Below are positions 18,049 to 26,147 of a stretch of DNA of 64,000 nucleotides, piece after piece. Below the pieces are notes generated by a model that was given only the letters and a program-made list of their open reading frames with translations, made no database searches and had not been told where the DNA came from. Within the stretch, counting starts at the first letter, position 1. Each line of letters opens with the position of its first letter. The position numbers and the translations under genes are program-made. Source of the DNA: Sphingomonadales bacterium (GTDB lineage: Bacteria; Pseudomonadota; Alphaproteobacteria; Sphingomonadales; Sphingomonadaceae); contig JADJGU010000003.1 of NCBI GenBank assembly GCA_016707885.1, positions 62,001 through 126,000 of the forward strand, given 5' to 3'.

Positions 18049-18743
18049 TGATGGCTGACGAAAACAACACAAACGAAAACGTCGTCGTCGACGCTGCTGC
18101 TCCTGAAGCAGTTGAAGCTGAAGGTGGCCGTCGTGGCCGCGGTCGTGGTCGTGGCGAAGGTGGCGGTCGTGGCCGTCGCGACGATCGTCGTCCGCGCGAA
18201 GAAAAGGAAGATGACGGCACGATCGAAAAGCTCGTGCACATCAACCGCGTTTCGAAGACAGTAAAGGGCGGTAAGCGCTTTGGTTTCGCAGCGCTCGTCG
18301 TTGTCGGTGATGGTCAAGGCCGCGTCGGCTTTGGTCATGGCAAAGCGCGCGAAGTGCCGGAAGCCATCAACAAGGCAACCGCTGCTGCGAAAAAGAAATC
18401 GATGATTCGCGTTCCGTTGAAAGACGGTCGCACGCTGCATCATGACGGCAATGGCCGTTTCGGTGCCGGTAATGTCTATGTCCGCTCGGCACCTGCCGGT
18501 ACGGGCATCATCGCCGGTGGTCCGATGCGCGCCGTGTTCGAAAGCCTTGGTGTTGCTGACGTGGTGACCAAGTCGATCGGCACGTCGAACCCCTATAACA
18601 TGGTCCGCGCTACCTTCGCCGCTCTGGTCGACCAGACCAGCCCGAAGTCGGTTGCGCAGCGTCGTGGCAAGAAAATCGCTGACCTTCTGGGTCGCGGTGG
18701 CAGCAAGACTGCCGAAGCCGACGCCGAAGCTATTGCGGAGTAA
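18048..18743 (+). CDS. rpsE: 30S ribosomal protein S5 with RG-rich N-terminal extension
   Basis: 231 aa, roughly 50-60 residues longer than a standard S5. The core starts near DDGTIEKLVHINRVSKTVKG and contains GRVGFGHGKAREVPEAINKA and GTGIIAGGPMRAVFESLGV. Ahead of it is a low-complexity leader: an acidic part, then repeated Gly-Arg (GRRGRGRGRGEGGGRGRRDD), then a charged stretch. S5 works in accuracy and mRNA entry. Start is ATG 18048 or 18051; the first overlaps the rplR stop. Confidence 0.97.
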   Translation: MMADENNTNENVVVDAAAPEAVEAEGGRRGRGRGRGEGGGRGRRDDRRPREEKEDDGTIEKLVHINRVSKTVKGGKRFGFAALVVVGDGQGRVGFGHGKAREVPEAINKATAAAKKKSMIRVPLKDGRTLHHDGNGRFGAGNVYVRSAPAGTGIIAGGPMRAVFESLGVADVVTKSIGTSNPYNMVRATFAALVDQTSPKSVAQRRGKKIADLLGRGGSKTAEADAEAIAE

Positions 18744-18749
18744 GCGAAA

Positions 18750-18926
18750 ATGGCTAAGATCAAAATCAAGCAGACCGGTTCGCCGATCCGCCGCCCCGCC
18801 GTTCAGCGCAAGACGCTGCAGGGTCTGGGCCTCGACAAGATGCACAAGGTGGTCGAACTTGAAGACACCGCTGAAGTGCGCGGCATGATCCGCTCGGTGC
18901 GGCACATGGTCGAAGTCATCGGCTAA
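18750..18926 (+). CDS. rpmD: 50S ribosomal protein L30
   Basis: 58 aa, read directly from the sequence. It begins MAKIKIKQTGSPIRRPAVQR and ends MIRSVRHMVEVIG, the standard bacterial L30 with the GLGLDKMHKVVELEDT centre. It lies between rpsE and rplO as expected. L30 is a small peripheral 50S protein. Confidence 0.97.
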   Translation: MAKIKIKQTGSPIRRPAVQRKTLQGLGLDKMHKVVELEDTAEVRGMIRSVRHMVEVIG

Positions 18927-18935
18927 ATTTAATCT

Positions 18936-18960
18936 GCCTATTCCCATGACGGGAATGGGC
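18936..18960 (+). promoter_or_regulatory. Hairpin between rpmD and rplO
   Basis: GCCTATTCCC (18936-18945) pairs with GGGAATGGGC (18951-18960) over ten positions including one T-G wobble, loop ATGAC. No T-run follows, so it is unlikely to terminate transcription. Confidence 0.5.
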
Positions 18961-18994
18961 AAAGCGCGAATTAAAGCGAAAGCGAGTGCAAGAC

Positions 18995-19510
18995 ATGAAA
19001 CTTAACGACATCCGTGACAATGAAGGCGCACGTCATCGCAAGATGCGCGTTGGCCGTGGTATCGGTTCGGGCAAAGGCAAGACCTCTGGTCGTGGCCAAA
19101 AGGGTCAGAAGAGCCGTTCGGGCGTAGCCGTAAAGGGCTTTGAAGGCGGCCAGATGCCGCTTCACATGCGCATCCCAAAGCGCGGCTTCAACAACATCTT
19201 CGCCAAGGACTATGCCGAAGTGAATCTGGGCATGATCCAGAAGTTCATTGACGCGAAGAAGCTCGACACCAAGGCCGTCATCGATCAGGCCGCGCTGCGC
19301 GCTGCTGGTCTGTCGCGCGGTGGCAAAGACGGCGTCCGTATCCTTGCCAAGGGCGCGCTGACTGCAAAGGTCAACCTGTCGGTTGCCGGTGCGTCAAAGG
19401 CTGCTGTTGAAGCTGTCGAAAAGGCTGGCGGCAAGGTTGAAATCCTGGTCGTGAAGCCCGCAGCTGAAAAAGCTGCCGAAAAGAAGGGCAGCGCCAAGAA
19501 GGCCAAGTGA
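18995..19510 (+). CDS. rplO: 50S ribosomal protein L15
   Basis: 171 aa from ATG 18995; a GTG at 18986 is in frame but L15 begins MKLNDIRDNEGARHRKMRV. The Gly/Arg/Lys-rich GRGIGSGKGKTSGRGQKGQK stretch and the GGQMPLHMRIPKRGFNN motif are diagnostic. The C-terminus has an Ala/Lys tail. L15 is a late 50S assembly protein. Confidence 0.97.
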   Translation: MKLNDIRDNEGARHRKMRVGRGIGSGKGKTSGRGQKGQKSRSGVAVKGFEGGQMPLHMRIPKRGFNNIFAKDYAEVNLGMIQKFIDAKKLDTKAVIDQAALRAAGLSRGGKDGVRILAKGALTAKVNLSVAGASKAAVEAVEKAGGKVEILVVKPAAEKAAEKKGSAKKAK

Positions 19511-19538
19511 CAAAAGAGGCATAGTACTCTTGTGAAAC

Positions 19539-19582
19539 AAGCCCCGCATCCCGATATGGGCGTGCGGGGTTTGGTGTTTCCG
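19539..19582 (+). terminator. Terminator-like hairpin between rplO and secY
   Basis: AAGCCCCGCA (19539-19548) pairs with TGCGGGGTTT (19563-19572, one G-T wobble), followed by GGTGTTT. A second hairpin starts at once: GTTTCCG (19576-19582) with CGGAAAC (19588-19594). The pair could reduce read-through into secY. Confidence 0.6.
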
Positions 19583-19673
19583 GGCCACGGAAACATCGAC
19601 ATGTCAATTCGGGGTAGATTGCTCCCGCCGCAACGGCTAGCGCAGCAATCGGGAATCAAGGGAAAGTAATTTC

Positions 19674-21050
19674 ATGGCATCGCGAGCCGACAAAATGGCA
19701 TCCGGCGTAAATTTTTCGAATTTCGGAAAAGCCACCGATCTTAAGAGCCGTATCTGGTTCACCATCGGTGCGCTGATCGTTTTCCGTCTTTTGAGCTTCG
19801 TTCCGTTGCCGGGTGTAGACCCTGTTGCACAGGCAGCGCTGTATGCGAACAACGCAGCAGGCGGTGTGCTCGATATCTTCAACACTTTCTCGGGCGGTTC
19901 GCTGGAGCGCATGAGTTTGATCGCGCTCGGCGTCATGCCTTACATCACGGCGTCTATCGTCGTGCAGTTGGCAGCCTCGCTGTCGCCAACGCTCGCCGCC
20001 ATCAAGAAAGAAGGCGAGAGCGGGCGCAAGAAGCTGAACCAATATACACGTTATGGCACGGTATTGCTGACTGCGGTACAGGGCTATTTCCTGGCTTCCG
20101 GGCTTGAATCGCTGGCTGCTGCAAACGGTATTCAGGCGGTTGTCGAACCCGGCCTGATGTTCCGTATTGTCGCCACGATCAGTCTTGTCGGTGGCACACT
20201 TTTCCTGATGTGGCTGGGTGAACAGATTACCAGCCGCGGTATCGGCAACGGCATTTCGCTGATCATTATGGCCGGCATCGTCGCACAGATGCCCCGATTG
20301 GTGGTCCAGCTATTCGAGGGCGGCCGTACGGGTTCGATCAGCGGCGTAATAGTCGTTGGCTTCATCGCGATGTTCGTCGGCCTGACGCTGCTCATCTGCT
20401 TCGTGGAAAGGGCGCAGCGGCGGGTGCTGGTACAGTATCCCAAGCGCGCAACCCAGCGCGGCATGATGCAGGCGGACCGCAGCCACCTGCCACTGAAGCT
20501 CAACACCGCTGGTGTTATTCCGCCGATCTTCGCGTCTTCACTGCTGCTGTTGCCGGTTACGATTAGCCAGTTGGGCGGCAATCAGGTTGCGGGTGAAAGC
20601 GCGAGCGGCGACATCATCATCCAGCTGCTGCAATGGTTGCAACATGGGCAGCCAATCTATCTGCTGCTCTACGGCCTTGGCATTGTGTTCTTCTGTTTCT
20701 TCTACACCGCGGTTGTCTTCAACCCCGAAGAAACGGCCGAGAATCTGAAAAAGGCCGGCGGCTTCATTCCGGGCATCCGTCCTGGCAAAAACACGCAGGA
20801 CTATCTCGATTATGTGCTGACGCGCATCACCGTGCTGGGTGCAGCCTATCTGACTTTGGTCTGTCTTCTCCCCGATTTCATGATGGGGCAAACAGGGCAG
20901 CAGCAGTTCTTCGTTTTGGGCGGCACCAGCTTGCTGATTCTGGTCAATGTGACGGTCGACACGATCGCGCAGATCCAGGGCCATTTGATGGCGCACCAAT
21001 ATGGTGATCTGCTGAAGAAAGCGAAATTGAAGGGCAATCGCGGACGCTGA
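19674..21050 (+). CDS. secY: Preprotein translocase channel subunit SecY
   Basis: 458 aa with about ten membrane helices. SecY forms the inner-membrane protein-conducting channel with SecE and SecG. Typical stretches: RIWFTIGALIVFRLLSFVPL (helix 1), FSGGSLERMSLIALGVMPYI (plug region/helix 2), KLNTAGVIPPIFASSLLLLP, and the cytoplasmic loop VQYPKRATQRG. The last residues KKAKLKGNRGR end the basic tail. It follows rplO after a 163-base structured gap. Confidence 0.98.
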   Translation: MASRADKMASGVNFSNFGKATDLKSRIWFTIGALIVFRLLSFVPLPGVDPVAQAALYANNAAGGVLDIFNTFSGGSLERMSLIALGVMPYITASIVVQLAASLSPTLAAIKKEGESGRKKLNQYTRYGTVLLTAVQGYFLASGLESLAAANGIQAVVEPGLMFRIVATISLVGGTLFLMWLGEQITSRGIGNGISLIIMAGIVAQMPRLVVQLFEGGRTGSISGVIVVGFIAMFVGLTLLICFVERAQRRVLVQYPKRATQRGMMQADRSHLPLKLNTAGVIPPIFASSLLLLPVTISQLGGNQVAGESASGDIIIQLLQWLQHGQPIYLLLYGLGIVFFCFFYTAVVFNPEETAENLKKAGGFIPGIRPGKNTQDYLDYVLTRITVLGAAYLTLVCLLPDFMMGQTGQQQFFVLGGTSLLILVNVTVDTIAQIQGHLMAHQYGDLLKKAKLKGNRGR

Positions 21051-21085
21051 TCCGGTTGGCCACCGAGTAAAGGGGCAGGGGTAAA

Positions 21086-21742
21086 GTGAGCAAGACGCTG
21101 AATATCATTCTTCTCGGCCCTCCGGGCGCGGGCAAGGGAACGCAAGCCGGCAATCTGGTCGACAGTCGTGGCATGGTTCAGCTGTCTACCGGCGACATGT
21201 TGCGTGCAGCGGTAAAGGCCGGAACGCCTGTCGGCCTTCAAGCAAAGGCGGTGATGGATGCGGGCGAACTGGTATCGGACGAAATCGTATCCGGCATCAT
21301 TGGCGAGGCGCTTGACCAACTATCAGCGGACACGGGGGTCATCTTTGACGGTTATCCCCGCACCGATGCACAGGCGCATGCGCTCGACTCTATTCTCGAA
21401 GCCCGTGGCCGCACTTTGCACCATGTCATCGAACTGGTGGTCGACGAAGATGCGCTGGTCGAACGCATTGTCGGCCGCTTCACTTGCGCCAATTGCGGTG
21501 AGGGCTATCACGACACGTTCAAAACGCCCGCCAAGGATGGCGTCTGCGACAAATGCGGATCAACGGAATTCAAACGCCGCCCGGACGACAATGAAGAAAC
21601 AGTTCGTACCCGTATGGGCGAATATCGCGCCAAGACCGAACCCATATTGCCAATCTACGAAGCCCGCGGCTTGGTCAGCAAAGTCGACGGCATGGCTGAT
21701 ATCGATGAAGTCACCAAGGCCATCGACGATATTCTCGGCTGA
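21086..21742 (+). CDS. adk: Adenylate kinase, zinc-type LID
   Basis: 218 aa, GTG start. Adenylate kinase balances ATP + AMP with 2 ADP. The P-loop is LLGPPGAGKGTQAG, the AMP-site motif STGDMLRAAV and FDGYPRTDAQA. The LID carries four Cys in two CxxC pairs (CANCGEGYH and CDKCGS), a zinc-binding version. Position after secY is the usual one. The three genes that follow are not part of the standard cluster. Confidence 0.97.
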   Translation: MSKTLNIILLGPPGAGKGTQAGNLVDSRGMVQLSTGDMLRAAVKAGTPVGLQAKAVMDAGELVSDEIVSGIIGEALDQLSADTGVIFDGYPRTDAQAHALDSILEARGRTLHHVIELVVDEDALVERIVGRFTCANCGEGYHDTFKTPAKDGVCDKCGSTEFKRRPDDNEETVRTRMGEYRAKTEPILPIYEARGLVSKVDGMADIDEVTKAIDDILG

Positions 21743-21801
21743 GTTGGCCTAGCCCTGCAATCGTCGTTGCGGAGAGCATATCCTCGCGGCTAATAAGGCG
21801 C

Positions 21802-22566
21802 ATGATAAAAACCATTGCATCGGCCATCACAATGATGGCGCTATTCGCGACCACTGCTGCGGCAGAGGTCAAAACCATGACCGAGCAGGGCTTTTCAACA
21901 CTTCATGCCGCCGATGTGCTGGCAAAGCCGGAAGATGTTTGGAAGCGCCTGCTTGCCCCCAAGGACTGGTGGAATCCATCGCATAGCTGGTCGGGCAGCA
22001 CTGAAGGTTTCTACATCGATCCGCAGGCTGGCGGCTGCTTTTGCGAATTGTTCCAGGAAAAGGACAAGGACGGCAAGATCGTCACCCAAGGCAGTGTCGA
22101 ACATATGCGCGTCATTTTTGCCCAGCCGGCGAAAGTGCTTCGTATGCGCGGTAGCCTGGGTCCCCTGCAGGCCGAGGCAGTGACCGGGACTTTGACGGTC
22201 GCGATGGAGCCGTTGAAAAGCGGGACAGGGACACGGGTCAGCTTTTCCTATGTTGTTGGTGGCTATATGCGCTTCAAAACCGCAGATATAGGACCCGCCG
22301 TCGACGCCGTGCTGCGCGAACAGTTTGACCGGATGATCAAGCCGCTTGGCAAGGTGGTGGGCAATGATTCGGGCGATGCACCGGATTCAGGCAACAAGAA
22401 AGAAGCCAAGCCGGATGTCGAGCCACCCGTGAAATCTGAGGCTGAGGGTTCCGACAAACGGACCGGACTTGATGAAGTGGTAGAGTCTATCGAGCCCGAA
22501 CCCAAAGTTGGAAAGCCGGAAGCAGTCGAGCCAGACACGGGTGAATCTGCAGAACAGCCCGAATAG
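21802..22566 (+). CDS. Secreted SRPBCC-fold protein with acidic C-terminal tail
   Basis: 254 aa. A signal peptide (first about 22 residues, ending TTAAAE) predicts export. Residues about 30-185 resemble SRPBCC/polyketide-cyclase ligand-binding domains: ADVLAKPEDVWKRLLAPKDW, WNPSHSW and a following beta-rich region with GTRVSFSYVVGGYM. The last about 65 residues are a disordered, Glu/Asp/Pro-rich tail. The ligand is unknown. It lies 60 bases after adk and 6 before the RimB-like gene, so the three downstream genes may form one unit. Confidence 0.7.
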   Translation: MIKTIASAITMMALFATTAAAEVKTMTEQGFSTLHAADVLAKPEDVWKRLLAPKDWWNPSHSWSGSTEGFYIDPQAGGCFCELFQEKDKDGKIVTQGSVEHMRVIFAQPAKVLRMRGSLGPLQAEAVTGTLTVAMEPLKSGTGTRVSFSYVVGGYMRFKTADIGPAVDAVLREQFDRMIKPLGKVVGNDSGDAPDSGNKKEAKPDVEPPVKSEAEGSDKRTGLDEVVESIEPEPKVGKPEAVEPDTGESAEQPE

Positions 22567-22572
22567 GCTGTG

Positions 22573-23064
22573 ATGTCCGGCAGGGCCAAGTCCGTCCAAC
22601 GACGGTCTAAATCCGCTTCGCGAACCAAGGCCGAGATCGGTTGGTGCGAACTGGTGGATCTGCCGGGGCTCGGCCTATCTGCAATCCACGCCAAAATGGA
22701 TACTGGAGCCGCCACGTCATCTATCCACGCCACCAGGGTAAAGCCGTTCGAACGTGACGGCATCGACTGGGTGGAATTCTGGTTCCGTCCCCTTCCCGGC
22801 GAAAAAGCCCGTCGCTTCGAAGCCCCTTTGGTGGACCGGCGTCAGGTACGCAGTTCAAACGGCGAAAGACAACACCGCTTTGTCATCGAAACGCAAATCT
22901 GTTTGGGTAAGTTGTGCTGGAAATCTGAGCTGACGCTGGCGAACCGCCGGTCGATGGCCTTTCCCGTCCTGATCGGACGGCGGGCCTTGCGCCGGGGGCT
23001 GATGCTGGTGAACAGCGGTCGCAAATGGGTGCTGGGAAAACCCGCACCATCGGAGGAAAAATGA
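22573..23064 (+). CDS. RimB/COG4067-type retropepsin-like zinc protease
   Basis: 163 aa from ATG 22573; a GTG one codon earlier is possible. The MDTGAATSSIHA motif is the aspartic-protease-like D-T-G-A loop of this family (formerly 'ATP-dependent zinc protease'). It is followed by RRQVRSSNGERQHRFVIET and the C-terminal FPVLIGRRALRRG. Members are usually found beside rimK and are thought to trim the poly-glutamate tails RimK adds. Here rimK starts 4 bases before this stop, fitting that role. Confidence 0.82.
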   Translation: MSGRAKSVQRRSKSASRTKAEIGWCELVDLPGLGLSAIHAKMDTGAATSSIHATRVKPFERDGIDWVEFWFRPLPGEKARRFEAPLVDRRQVRSSNGERQHRFVIETQICLGKLCWKSELTLANRRSMAFPVLIGRRALRRGLMLVNSGRKWVLGKPAPSEEK

Positions 23065-23966
23065 AAATCGCCATGCTCGCGCGCAATGCCGGGCTCTATT
23101 CGCACCAACGCCTTGCCGAAGCGGCGCGGGCGCGGGGGCATGAAATTGACATATTGAACACGTTGCGGGTGACGATGAACATCACCTCGCACCGACCCGA
23201 AGCCTATTATCAGGGTGAGAAGCTTGCACGCTATGACGCTGTCATTCCGCGCATCGGGGCGTCGGTGACCTTCTACGGGCTCGCCGTGCTACGCCAGTTC
23301 GAGATGATGAAAATCTGGTCGCTCAATGAAAGCGTCGCCATCGGCCGGTCGCGCGACAAGTTGCGCAGCTTGCAGATATTGGCGCGCAAAGGCCTTGGAC
23401 TGCCAGTCACTGCTTTTGCGCATGACCCGCGCCAGACCGGCGAAGTCATCCAGATGGTCGGTGGTGCACCGGTGGTCATCAAGTTGCTCGAAGGGACACA
23501 GGGAATCGGTGTCGTACTGGCCGAAACCGAAAACAGTGCGCGCTCTGTGATCGAGGCATTTCGCGGCGCCAATGTGAACATTTTGGTGCAGGAGTTCATC
23601 AAGGAGGCCAATGGCACCGATATCCGGGCATTCGTAATCGGCAACAAGGTTGTGGCGGCTATGGAGCGGCAGGGAGCGGATGACGATTTCCGTTCGAACC
23701 TCCATCGCGGCGGCACCGCCAATGCGATCAAGATTACGCCAGAGGAGCGCTCGACCGCCGTTCGCGCCGCACGCGCTATGGGCTTGAACGTTGCGGGCGT
23801 CGATATGTTGCGCTCCAATCACGGCCCGGTCATCATGGAGGTGAACAGTTCGCCGGGCTTGGAAGGCATCGAGAAAGCGACCAATAAGGATATTGCGACC
23901 AGAATCATCGAGTTTATCGAAGAAAATGCGGTTGCGGGGAAGACGGCCACCAAGGGTAAGGGATAA
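23061..23966 (+). CDS. rimK: RimK-family ATP-grasp glutamate ligase
   Basis: 301 aa from ATG 23061 with CGGAGG at 23051-23056. RimK adds glutamates to the C-terminus of ribosomal protein S6. The MKIAMLARNAGLYSHQRLAE N-terminus, the ATP-grasp segment PVVIKLLEGTQGIGVVLAE, the FIKEANGTDIRAFVIGNKVV block and the Mg-binding GPVIMEVNSSPGLEGIE are all present. It overlaps the protease gene by four bases. The rpsM leader follows. Confidence 0.93.
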   Translation: MKIAMLARNAGLYSHQRLAEAARARGHEIDILNTLRVTMNITSHRPEAYYQGEKLARYDAVIPRIGASVTFYGLAVLRQFEMMKIWSLNESVAIGRSRDKLRSLQILARKGLGLPVTAFAHDPRQTGEVIQMVGGAPVVIKLLEGTQGIGVVLAETENSARSVIEAFRGANVNILVQEFIKEANGTDIRAFVIGNKVVAAMERQGADDDFRSNLHRGGTANAIKITPEERSTAVRAARAMGLNVAGVDMLRSNHGPVIMEVNSSPGLEGIEKATNKDIATRIIEFIEENAVAGKTATKGKG

Positions 23967-23991
23967 GCGCCAAAGCACGGAAAGCTGCGGC

Positions 23992-24019
23992 TTGACACTG
24001 TGCCCGACTCACCTTAAAG
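23992..24019 (+). promoter_or_regulatory. Candidate sigma-70 promoter of the rpsM operon
   Basis: TTGACA (23992-23997), a 16-base spacer and TTAAAG (24014-24019). A start near 24026 would place the following terminator hairpin in the leader RNA. The -35 is perfect, the -10 weak. Confidence 0.5.
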
Positions 24020-24036
24020 GCGTTTTATCCGACACA

Positions 24037-24080
24037 CTGGTGAAACCAGCAGCGCCTCGTTGCGCCCGCTGGTTTTTTCT
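24037..24080 (+). promoter_or_regulatory. Attenuator-like leader of rpsM: competing hairpins and intrinsic terminator
   Basis: AAACCAGC (24043-24050) pairs with GCTGGTTT (24068-24075) and is followed by TTTTCT, a full Rho-independent terminator. Just upstream CTGGT (24037-24041) can pair with ACCAG (24045-24049), the terminator's own 5' arm; this CTGGT is identical to the 3' arm at 24069-24073. The two folds exclude each other. It may instead simply end the rimK transcript, but the promoter-like sequence lies upstream of it. Confidence 0.6.
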
Positions 24081-24160
24081 GCGTTGTCGGCCCATTCACC
24101 ACGCTATGAGATAGGGTGAGGTCCCCGCGGCCAGCCCTGTGGAGCAGGAGTAAAAGTAAA

Positions 24161-24529
24161 GTGGCACGTATTGCCGGGGTCAACCTCCCCACAAACAAGC
24201 GCGTTATCATTGCGCTCACATACATCCATGGCATCGGACGCACCAAAGCGGTCGAAATCGCCAACAAGCTGGAAATCGATCACACCCGCCGGGTACAGGA
24301 TCTTTCGGATGCCGAAGTCCTGAAAATCCGCGAAACGATCGATGCCGACTATACGGTCGAAGGCGACCTTCGCCGCAATACCGCGATGAACATCAAACGT
24401 TTGATGGACCTCGCCTGCTATCGCGGCCTCCGTCACCGTAAGGGTCTTCCTGTTCGCGGACAGCGTACGCACACCAATGCGCGTACCCGCAAGGGCAAGG
24501 CCAAGCCGATCGCCGGCAAGAAGAAGTAA
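24161..24529 (+). CDS. rpsM: 30S ribosomal protein S13
   Basis: 122 aa from GTG 24161, where the conserved ARIAGVNLPTNKRVIIALTY begins; CAGGAG at 24145-24150 precedes it. An ATG-like in-frame start at 24116 would add unrelated residues. S13 bridges the subunits. GIGRTKAVEIANKL and the basic tail RGLRHRKGLPVRGQRTHTNA are typical. First gene of the alpha operon. Confidence 0.97.
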   Translation: MARIAGVNLPTNKRVIIALTYIHGIGRTKAVEIANKLEIDHTRRVQDLSDAEVLKIRETIDADYTVEGDLRRNTAMNIKRLMDLACYRGLRHRKGLPVRGQRTHTNARTRKGKAKPIAGKKK

Positions 24530-24587
24530 GAAGGGCCTTTCAGGCTTTTCGTCTTCATTCCAGATTTTGTAGACAGGATAACGCATC

Positions 24588-24977
24588 ATGGCACGCGAAC
24601 CTCAGCGCCTCCGCAGGCGGGAACGCAAAAACATCTCGGCTGGCGTCGCACACGTCAACGCCAGTTTCAACAACACGATGATCACGATCACCGATGCCCA
24701 GGGCAACGCGATCAGCTGGTCATCGGCAGGCACGATGGGCTTCAAAGGCAGCCGGAAGTCGACACCTTATGCGGCACAGGTTGCTGCAGAAGATGCCGGT
24801 AAAAAGGCAGCGGAACATGGCGTCCGCACGCTTGAAGTCGAAGTGAAGGGTCCGGGTTCGGGCCGTGAGAGTGCTCTGCGCGCCTTGCAGGCCGTCGGCT
24901 TCACCATCACTTCGATCCGCGACGTGACTCCGATCCCGCACAATGGCGTGCGTCCGTCGAAGCGTCGCCGCGTCTGA
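24588..24977 (+). CDS. rpsK: 30S ribosomal protein S11
   Basis: 129 aa. S11 shapes the 30S platform and the mRNA exit. GVAHVNASFNNTMITITDAQ, SAGTMGFKGSRKSTPYAAQV and the C-terminal DVTPIPHNGVRPSKRRRV are conserved. The gap to rpsM is 58 bases. Confidence 0.98.
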   Translation: MAREPQRLRRRERKNISAGVAHVNASFNNTMITITDAQGNAISWSSAGTMGFKGSRKSTPYAAQVAAEDAGKKAAEHGVRTLEVEVKGPGSGRESALRALQAVGFTITSIRDVTPIPHNGVRPSKRRRV

Positions 24978-25080
24978 AGCCGTTTCAAAGGGGCGAGCCA
25001 GCCGGCTCGCATCCTTAATTTTCAAGGCGGTTCGGTAAGGTGCACCAATGAACCGATCCCGCCCAACCTAGGGGAAATCC

Positions 25081-26142
25081 ATGTCCGTCAACATGAAGAA
25101 CTGGCAGGAACTGAAAAAGCCCATGGGCCTCGAAGTGAAGCCCGGTGGCGATGCGCGCCGCAAGGCCACTTTCGTTGCCGAACCTCTCGAGCGCGGCTTT
25201 GGCCTTACGCTCGGCAACGCGCTGCGTCGCGTGCTCTTGTCTTCGCTGCAGGGCGCAGCGATCACCTCGATCAAGATTGAAAATGTCCTTCACGAATTCT
25301 CGTCGCTTGCCGGCGTGCGTGAAGACGTCACCGACATCGTACTGAACATCAAGCAGGTTGCCCTGAAGATGGAGGGCGAAGGTCCGAAGCGCATGCAGCT
25401 TTCGGCAACCGGCCCCGCGACCGTCAAGGCTGGCGACATCGCCGTGACCGGTGACATTCAGGTGATGAACCCTGAACTGATCATCTGCCACCTCGACGAT
25501 GGTGCGACGCTGAACATGGAAATCACTGCCGACACCGGCAAGGGTTATGTTCCTGCAGTTGCCAACCGTCCGGCAGATGCGCCGATCGGTCTTATCCCGG
25601 TCGACTCGCTCTACTCACCGGTTCGCCAGGTCGCTTACAAGGTCGACAATGCGCGTATCGGTCAGGAACTGGACTTCGATAAGCTGAACCTGACCATCGA
25701 AACCGATGGCACGGTTACTCCGGAAGATGCCGTAGCCTATGCGGCGCGTATCCTTCAGGACCAGCTGCAGGTCTTCGTCCACTTCGAAGAGTCGATGGCT
25801 GCTTCGTCGCCGATGATCGGCCTCGCTGCTGCTCCTGCTTCGAGCGAGGAATCGGACGCCAACCAGCTTAATCGCTACCTTCTCAAGAAGGTCGACGAAC
25901 TGGAACTGTCGGTCCGTTCGGCCAACTGCCTCAAGAACGACAACATCATCTATATCGGCGACCTCGTTCAGAAGAGCGAAGCCGAGATGCTGCGCACGCC
26001 GAACTTCGGTCGCAAGTCGCTCAACGAAATCAAGGAAGTTCTCTCGTCGATGGGCCTGCGCCTCGGCATGGACATCCCCGGCTGGCCGCCTGAAAATATC
26101 GAAGAAATGGCGAAGAAGCTCGAACAAGAGCTGCTCGGCTAA
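25081..26142 (+). CDS. rpoA: RNA polymerase alpha subunit
   Basis: 353 aa. The N-terminal domain (RKATFVAEPLERGFGLTLGN, LRRVLLSSLQGAAITSIKIE) makes the dimer for beta/beta' assembly. A linker leads to the C-terminal domain (about residues 255-335; ELSVRSANCLKNDNIIYIGD, LGRKSLNEIKEVL-like residues) that contacts UP elements and activators. Standard alphaproteobacterial length. A palindromic repeat separates it from rplQ. Confidence 0.98.
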   Translation: MSVNMKNWQELKKPMGLEVKPGGDARRKATFVAEPLERGFGLTLGNALRRVLLSSLQGAAITSIKIENVLHEFSSLAGVREDVTDIVLNIKQVALKMEGEGPKRMQLSATGPATVKAGDIAVTGDIQVMNPELIICHLDDGATLNMEITADTGKGYVPAVANRPADAPIGLIPVDSLYSPVRQVAYKVDNARIGQELDFDKLNLTIETDGTVTPEDAVAYAARILQDQLQVFVHFEESMAASSPMIGLAAAPASSEESDANQLNRYLLKKVDELELSVRSANCLKNDNIIYIGDLVQKSEAEMLRTPNFGRKSLNEIKEVLSSMGLRLGMDIPGWPPENIEEMAKKLEQELLG

Positions 26143-26147
26143 ACCGA

